This document shows positions 49,344 to 51,486 of a stretch of DNA of 51,486 nucleotides, piece after piece. Origin of the DNA: Actinomycetota bacterium (GTDB lineage Bacteria; Actinomycetota; Acidimicrobiia; Spongiisociales; UBA11373). Position numbers and translations under genes: made by a program. The stretch spans positions 1 through 51,486 of the forward strand of contig VGBK01000007.1 in assembly GCA_016870535.1 (NCBI GenBank), written 5' to 3'. Each line of letters starts with the position of its first letter. The stretch's first letter is position 1. A model generated the notes under the pieces. It was given only the letters and a program-made list of their open reading frames with translations, ran no database searches and was not told where the DNA came from.

Positions 49344-50177
49344 CTATCCGGGGGGTGGGCTCACCCACACCGCTGCATCGGTATCGCCTTCGTAGGTCTC
49401 CCCCTCCCACCCGACGGCGACCAGTCCCGGACCCCCCGCCGTCACCTCGAGCATCGTCCCGCCACCGGGGACCCCCTCGTCATGCGGCACCCGCGACCAG
49501 ATCAACCCATCCGCCGAGGTCCACACCGCCCGGCCGACGGCGACCAGACCCGGGCCCCCGACCGTCACCGAGAACATCAACTGCCAGCCGGGGCCGCCCA
49601 ACACCGCCCCATCGTGCGGCACCCGCGACCAGATCAACCCATCGCGAGAGGTCCACACCGCCGCATCGCAATCACCCCAATCGCCGCCGGAGCAGTCGCT
49701 GCCGACGGCGACCAGACCCGGACCCCCCACCACCACCGAGTACACCACCTGCCGGCCGGGGCCGCCGAAGATCGACTCATCATGCGGCAGCCGGGACCAC
49801 GACAGGCCATCGCGAGAGGTCCACACCGCCGCATCCCCATCACCGCCGGACTCGTCCCAGCCGACGGCGACCAGACCCGGACCCCCCGCCGTCACCGACA
49901 GCATTCCCTGCTGGCCGCGGGGGTCGGCGAAGATCGCCTCGTCATGCTGCACCCTGGACCACACCAGACCGGCGACCGCGACAGCTGCCGTGGTGGTGGT
50001 GACCGCCGCCGAGGTCGGGGTGACCGCCGCCGTGGCGTTGTCTGCCGTGAGGGTGGTGGTGTCACCGACCGAGTCGCCGCCGCAGCCTGCGACCAGCAGC
50101 AGCATCGCCACTGCCAGGGCTTGTGCCAACCACCTGGCCGGCAGCGTGTGGCGACCGGTGGTTGGTCCGGTGCTCAT
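49344..50177 (-). CDS. Lipoprotein with four internal WSR-type repeats
   Basis: A 277-residue exported lipoprotein. The signal peptide ends with the lipobox LLVAGC near residue 27; a Thr/Ala-rich spacer follows. From about 75 there are four repeats of 40-55 residues with the pattern WSRxPHDExxFGGPG, SVxxGGPGLVAVG and AAVWTSxDGL. They look like blades of a small beta-propeller of the sortilin/BNR kind. The DNA of the repeats is very similar, so recent duplication or recombination is likely, and the third repeat is shortened. The ATG at 50177 has GGGAGGGAACC before it; the frame extends upstream, but through the structured spacer. Function unknown. Confidence 0.72.
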   Translation of the reverse strand: MSTGPTTGRHTLPARWLAQALAVAMLLLVAGCGGDSVGDTTTLTADNATAAVTPTSAAVTTTTAAVAVAGLVWSRVQHDEAIFADPRGQQGMLSVTAGGPGLVAVGWDESGGDGDAAVWTSRDGLSWSRLPHDESIFGGPGRQVVYSVVVGGPGLVAVGSDCSGGDWGDCDAAVWTSRDGLIWSRVPHDGAVLGGPGWQLMFSVTVGGPGLVAVGRAVWTSADGLIWSRVPHDEGVPGGGTMLEVTAGGPGLVAVGWEGETYEGDTDAAVWVSPPPG

Positions 50178-50184
50178 GGTTCCC

Positions 50185-50247
50185 TCCCGGGGTGTGGTGC
50201 CCGGCGACCCGCCCCATCCCGAGGGGGTCGCTCCACACCCCCCGGGA
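50185..50247 (-). promoter_or_regulatory. Large hairpin in the leader of the WSR-repeat lipoprotein
   Basis: On either strand CCACACCCC pairs with GGGGTGTGG (50233-50241 with 50189-50197), and an inner GCGACCC pairs with GGGTCGC (50204-50210 with 50225-50231). A basal TCCCGG/CCGGGA helix reaches the ribosome-binding site: its last bases (50185-50188) are part of the GGGAGGG before the ATG. The RNA could therefore limit translation. No known riboswitch class is recognised. Confidence 0.45.
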
Positions 50248-50288
50248 GCCGATGCCAGAAGCGTACCTGTCGGTGCTGCCGAGTGCCG

Positions 50289-50339
50289 GGGGACGGCGCC
50301 GCCGACCCCGAAGCACCCCCAAGGGTGACCGCCGTCCCC
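50289..50339 (-). terminator. GC-rich nested hairpin after the META-domain lipoprotein
   Basis: GGGGACGGC (50289-50297) pairs with GCCGTCCCC (50331-50339), with an inner CACCC/GGGTG stem at 50314-50327. It lies 64 nt after the minus-strand stop at 50404 and before the next lipoprotein, so a terminator is the simplest reading. Confidence 0.4.
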
Positions 50340-50403
50340 TGGGGTGCTGCTTGCTAAGTACACCATTTCCAGGGGCAGGGGTAAGGCGGGTTCCCGGCGG
50401 TCG

Positions 50404-50934
50404 TCAACCTGCTGGCGCTCGCCTGAACGTGGCGACAACGTAGTCACCAGCGAACAGAGTCGCTAGCGCGGAGTCCTGTTCATCGAACTCGACACTCACG
50501 GTGTCGCTCCAGAGCAGGCTGTGGAGCTGTTCCTCAGCCTGCATGACACCCTCCGGCTCTAGGCATGCGATGGCTTCGCTTCTCATGTCCCACGTGAGGA
50601 TGTGGCCGTCGAACTCGTAGGAGCCGCTGACAGCGTTGCAGGGGAGGTGGCCGGTAACCCGGCCGTCGCTCCAGAACCTGAAGATCGGAGGGCCGGACCA
50701 CCGAGGGGACTCGAGAGGGATGACGACTGGTCGTCCATACACCGTGATGCTCTCGAGCAGCCAGGTTCCCTGCATTCCGCCAGACGTGGGTCCGCCCGTC
50801 GTGGTCCGTACCGTTGTGGTCGAAACGGCGGAGGAGGTGCCACTCGTGGAGCTGGCGCCCTGCCCAGAACACGCGGCCAGGACTACGGCAGTTAGGAGCA
50901 CGGCCAGCGCTTGAGAGCTCCTTGTAGGTTTCAC
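50404..50934 (-). CDS. META/HslJ-like domain lipoprotein
   Basis: A 176-residue predicted lipoprotein. The GTG start gives a signal peptide with lipobox LAAC near residue 22, then a Ser/Thr-rich spacer. From about 55 the sequence follows the META (DUF306) fold: GTWLLESITVYGRP, PIFRFWSDGRVTGHLPCNAV, GSYEFDGHILTWDM, the Ala-Cys of EAIACLEPEG, and the closing strands. META proteins are small outer-surface proteins, sometimes induced by heat or linked to antibiotic tolerance; the precise role is unknown. A TATCAT box lies 29 nt upstream. Base composition is a little less GC-rich than its neighbours. Confidence 0.7.
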   Translation of the reverse strand: MKPTRSSQALAVLLTAVVLAACSGQGASSTSGTSSAVSTTTVRTTTGGPTSGGMQGTWLLESITVYGRPVVIPLESPRWSGPPIFRFWSDGRVTGHLPCNAVSGSYEFDGHILTWDMRSEAIACLEPEGVMQAEEQLHSLLWSDTVSVEFDEQDSALATLFAGDYVVATFRRAPAG

Positions 50935-50963
50935 CGGAGGCCCCCGTTCTCCTGACGACTCTG

Positions 50964-50969
50964 ATGATA
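50964..50969 (-). promoter_or_regulatory. -10 box TATCAT of the META-domain lipoprotein
   Basis: On the minus strand TATCAT lies 29 nt before the GTG at 50934. The surrounding 20 bases are AT-richer than the rest of the window. Confidence 0.4.
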
Positions 50970-51025
50970 TGAGCGGGTCACCCTGGGCGCCGGTGCCCTC
51001 ATCTGGTGTTGCTGCTGGCCGGTGT

Positions 51026-51059
51026 GGTTTGTGTCACTGTCGGGTGATAGATAGTTGTC
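51026..51059 (+). promoter_or_regulatory. Upstream motif shared with the DUF222 remnant
   Basis: GGTTTGTGTCACTGTCGGGT and the next 14 bases run directly into the ATG at 51060. They align with 17527-17558 ahead of the remnant gene. The 3' part, GATAGATAGT, contains -10-like hexamers within 12 nt of the ATG. Confidence 0.5.
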
Positions 51060-51486
51060 ATGAGCGTCGGACACGCTGCTGCGATGGGAACGCCGGACAT
51101 GCCGGCCCCCAAGAGCCTGTCGGATGATGGGCTGGTGGCTGAGCTGGGCCGGCTGGGCCGCCTCGCCGCCCAGGTCGAGGCACAGCGGGCCGTCCTGGTC
51201 ACCGAAGCCGAACGCCGTGGTCTGCCCCGCCGGCGAGGGTTCGGGTCTACTACCGCCTGGCTGACCGCGATGTCGGGGGAGCCGGGGTCGGTGTGCCGCC
51301 GTCAGGTGGCGGTGGCTTCGGCTCTGGAGAACATGCCGGAGACCAAGGCGGCGTTCTGTGCCGGTGAGGTGTCCGAATCCAAGGTGCGGGTGCTGGCGCA
51401 GGCGCAGGCGCTGGCCCCCGAACAGTTCGCCGCCGACGAGAAGATCCTGGTGGATCAGGTGAAGACGGCTGCGGCGCAGCAGGCGC
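51060..51486 (+). CDS. DUF222/13E12-repeat family protein, 3' truncated by window end
   Basis: 142 residues are visible with no stop before the edge. The helical N-terminal DUF222 domain is recognisable: LSDDGLVAELGRLGRLAAQV, RRGFGSTTAWLTAM, CRRQVAVASALENMPETKAA, GEVSESKVRVLAQAQALAPE and DEKILVDQVKTAAAQQA. Members usually continue to an HNH endonuclease-like C-terminus of more than 400 residues in total, which should lie beyond the window. They occur in many paralogous copies in actinobacteria, and in Mycobacterium tuberculosis REP13E12 copies serve as prophage integration sites. The ATG follows the shared upstream motif. The reduced relative is at 17559. Confidence 0.82.
   Translation, partial: MSVGHAAAMGTPDMPAPKSLSDDGLVAELGRLGRLAAQVEAQRAVLVTEAERRGLPRRRGFGSTTAWLTAMSGEPGSVCRRQVAVASALENMPETKAAFCAGEVSESKVRVLAQAQALAPEQFAADEKILVDQVKTAAAQQA

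Noticed and set aside
48896-50002. Open frames running through the palindromic repeats and the WSR lipoprotein
   Set aside because: Composed of Pro/Arg/Gly shadows of repeats and antisense to a lipoprotein with a clear lipobox and repeat structure.

Overview
The window is a very GC-rich stretch of bacterial chromosome. Gene density is close to 95%, GTG and TTG starts are common, and the gene content is actinobacterial: a LytR-CpsA-Psr protein, a mycobacterial LpdA-like (Rv3303c-like) flavoprotein, DUF222/13E12 family genes, a DrrAB-type exporter, cydABDC and a B12-dependent propionyl-CoA pathway. I infer a deep-branching member of Actinomycetota (Acidimicrobiia or Nitriliruptoria-like). The class is a guess. 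I see no rRNA, tRNA, CRISPR array, prophage or intact insertion sequence.

Layout. 1-2.9 kb: the 3' part of a 2-oxoacid dehydrogenase E2 gene, translationally coupled to an octanoyltransferase-lipoyl synthase fusion (LipB-LipA). 3.0-10.6 kb: a secreted RTX-repeat protein, an M24 peptidase, transketolase, a CorA-like transporter, a GapN-like aldehyde dehydrogenase and a 34-residue Lys/Ala-rich peptide. 10.9-17.1 kb, minus strand: a molybdenum cofactor operon read as mogA, moaD-moeA fusion, moeA-PBP-like fusion, moaA, moaC, MOSC. 17.5-17.9 kb: a collapsed DUF222/HNH gene. 18.1-23.4 kb: Sat-CysC fusion, ATP:cob(I)alamin adenosyltransferase, leucyl aminopeptidase and a polyprenyl-phosphate sugar transferase. 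23.4-30.0 kb, minus strand: a secreted SpoIID-domain protein, a sirtuin, an orphan 145-residue protein behind a tandem dyad operator, and a PASTA-containing penicillin-binding protein. 30.1-33.1 kb: the catalytic part of methylmalonyl-CoA mutase coupled to an LpdA-like reductase. 33.1-38.9 kb, minus strand: cydA-cydB-cydD-cydC. 39.0-43.0 kb: acyl/propionyl-CoA carboxylase beta and alpha, divergent from a biotin ligase. 43.1-46.7 kb: LCP protein, UDP-sugar dehydrogenase and a sugar-nucleotide epimerase. 46.7-48.4 kb: an ABC exporter. 48.5-51.5 kb: a cupin, a cluster of palindromic repeats, two lipoproteins and the start of an intact DUF222 gene.

How the genes work together. Propionyl-CoA carboxylase with its biotin ligase, the mutase and the cobalamin adenosyltransferase form most of a propionyl-CoA to succinyl-CoA route; the epimerase and the mutase's B12-binding subunit are not in the window. 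The lipoyl enzyme pair sits beside one of its substrates. Sugar transferase, LCP, dehydrogenase, epimerase, PBP and SpoIID proteins all serve the envelope.

Most unusual: the MoaD-MoeA fusion, whose Gly-Gly is internal, placed next to a second MoeA fused to a binding-protein domain; the LipB-LipA fusion; the tandem operator at 27514-27548; recurrent TAnnnT boxes 6-9 nt ahead of start codons, which suggest leaderless transcripts; and two DUF222 loci sharing an upstream motif, one of them an in-frame remnant. I did not find a clear new defence or mobile system.
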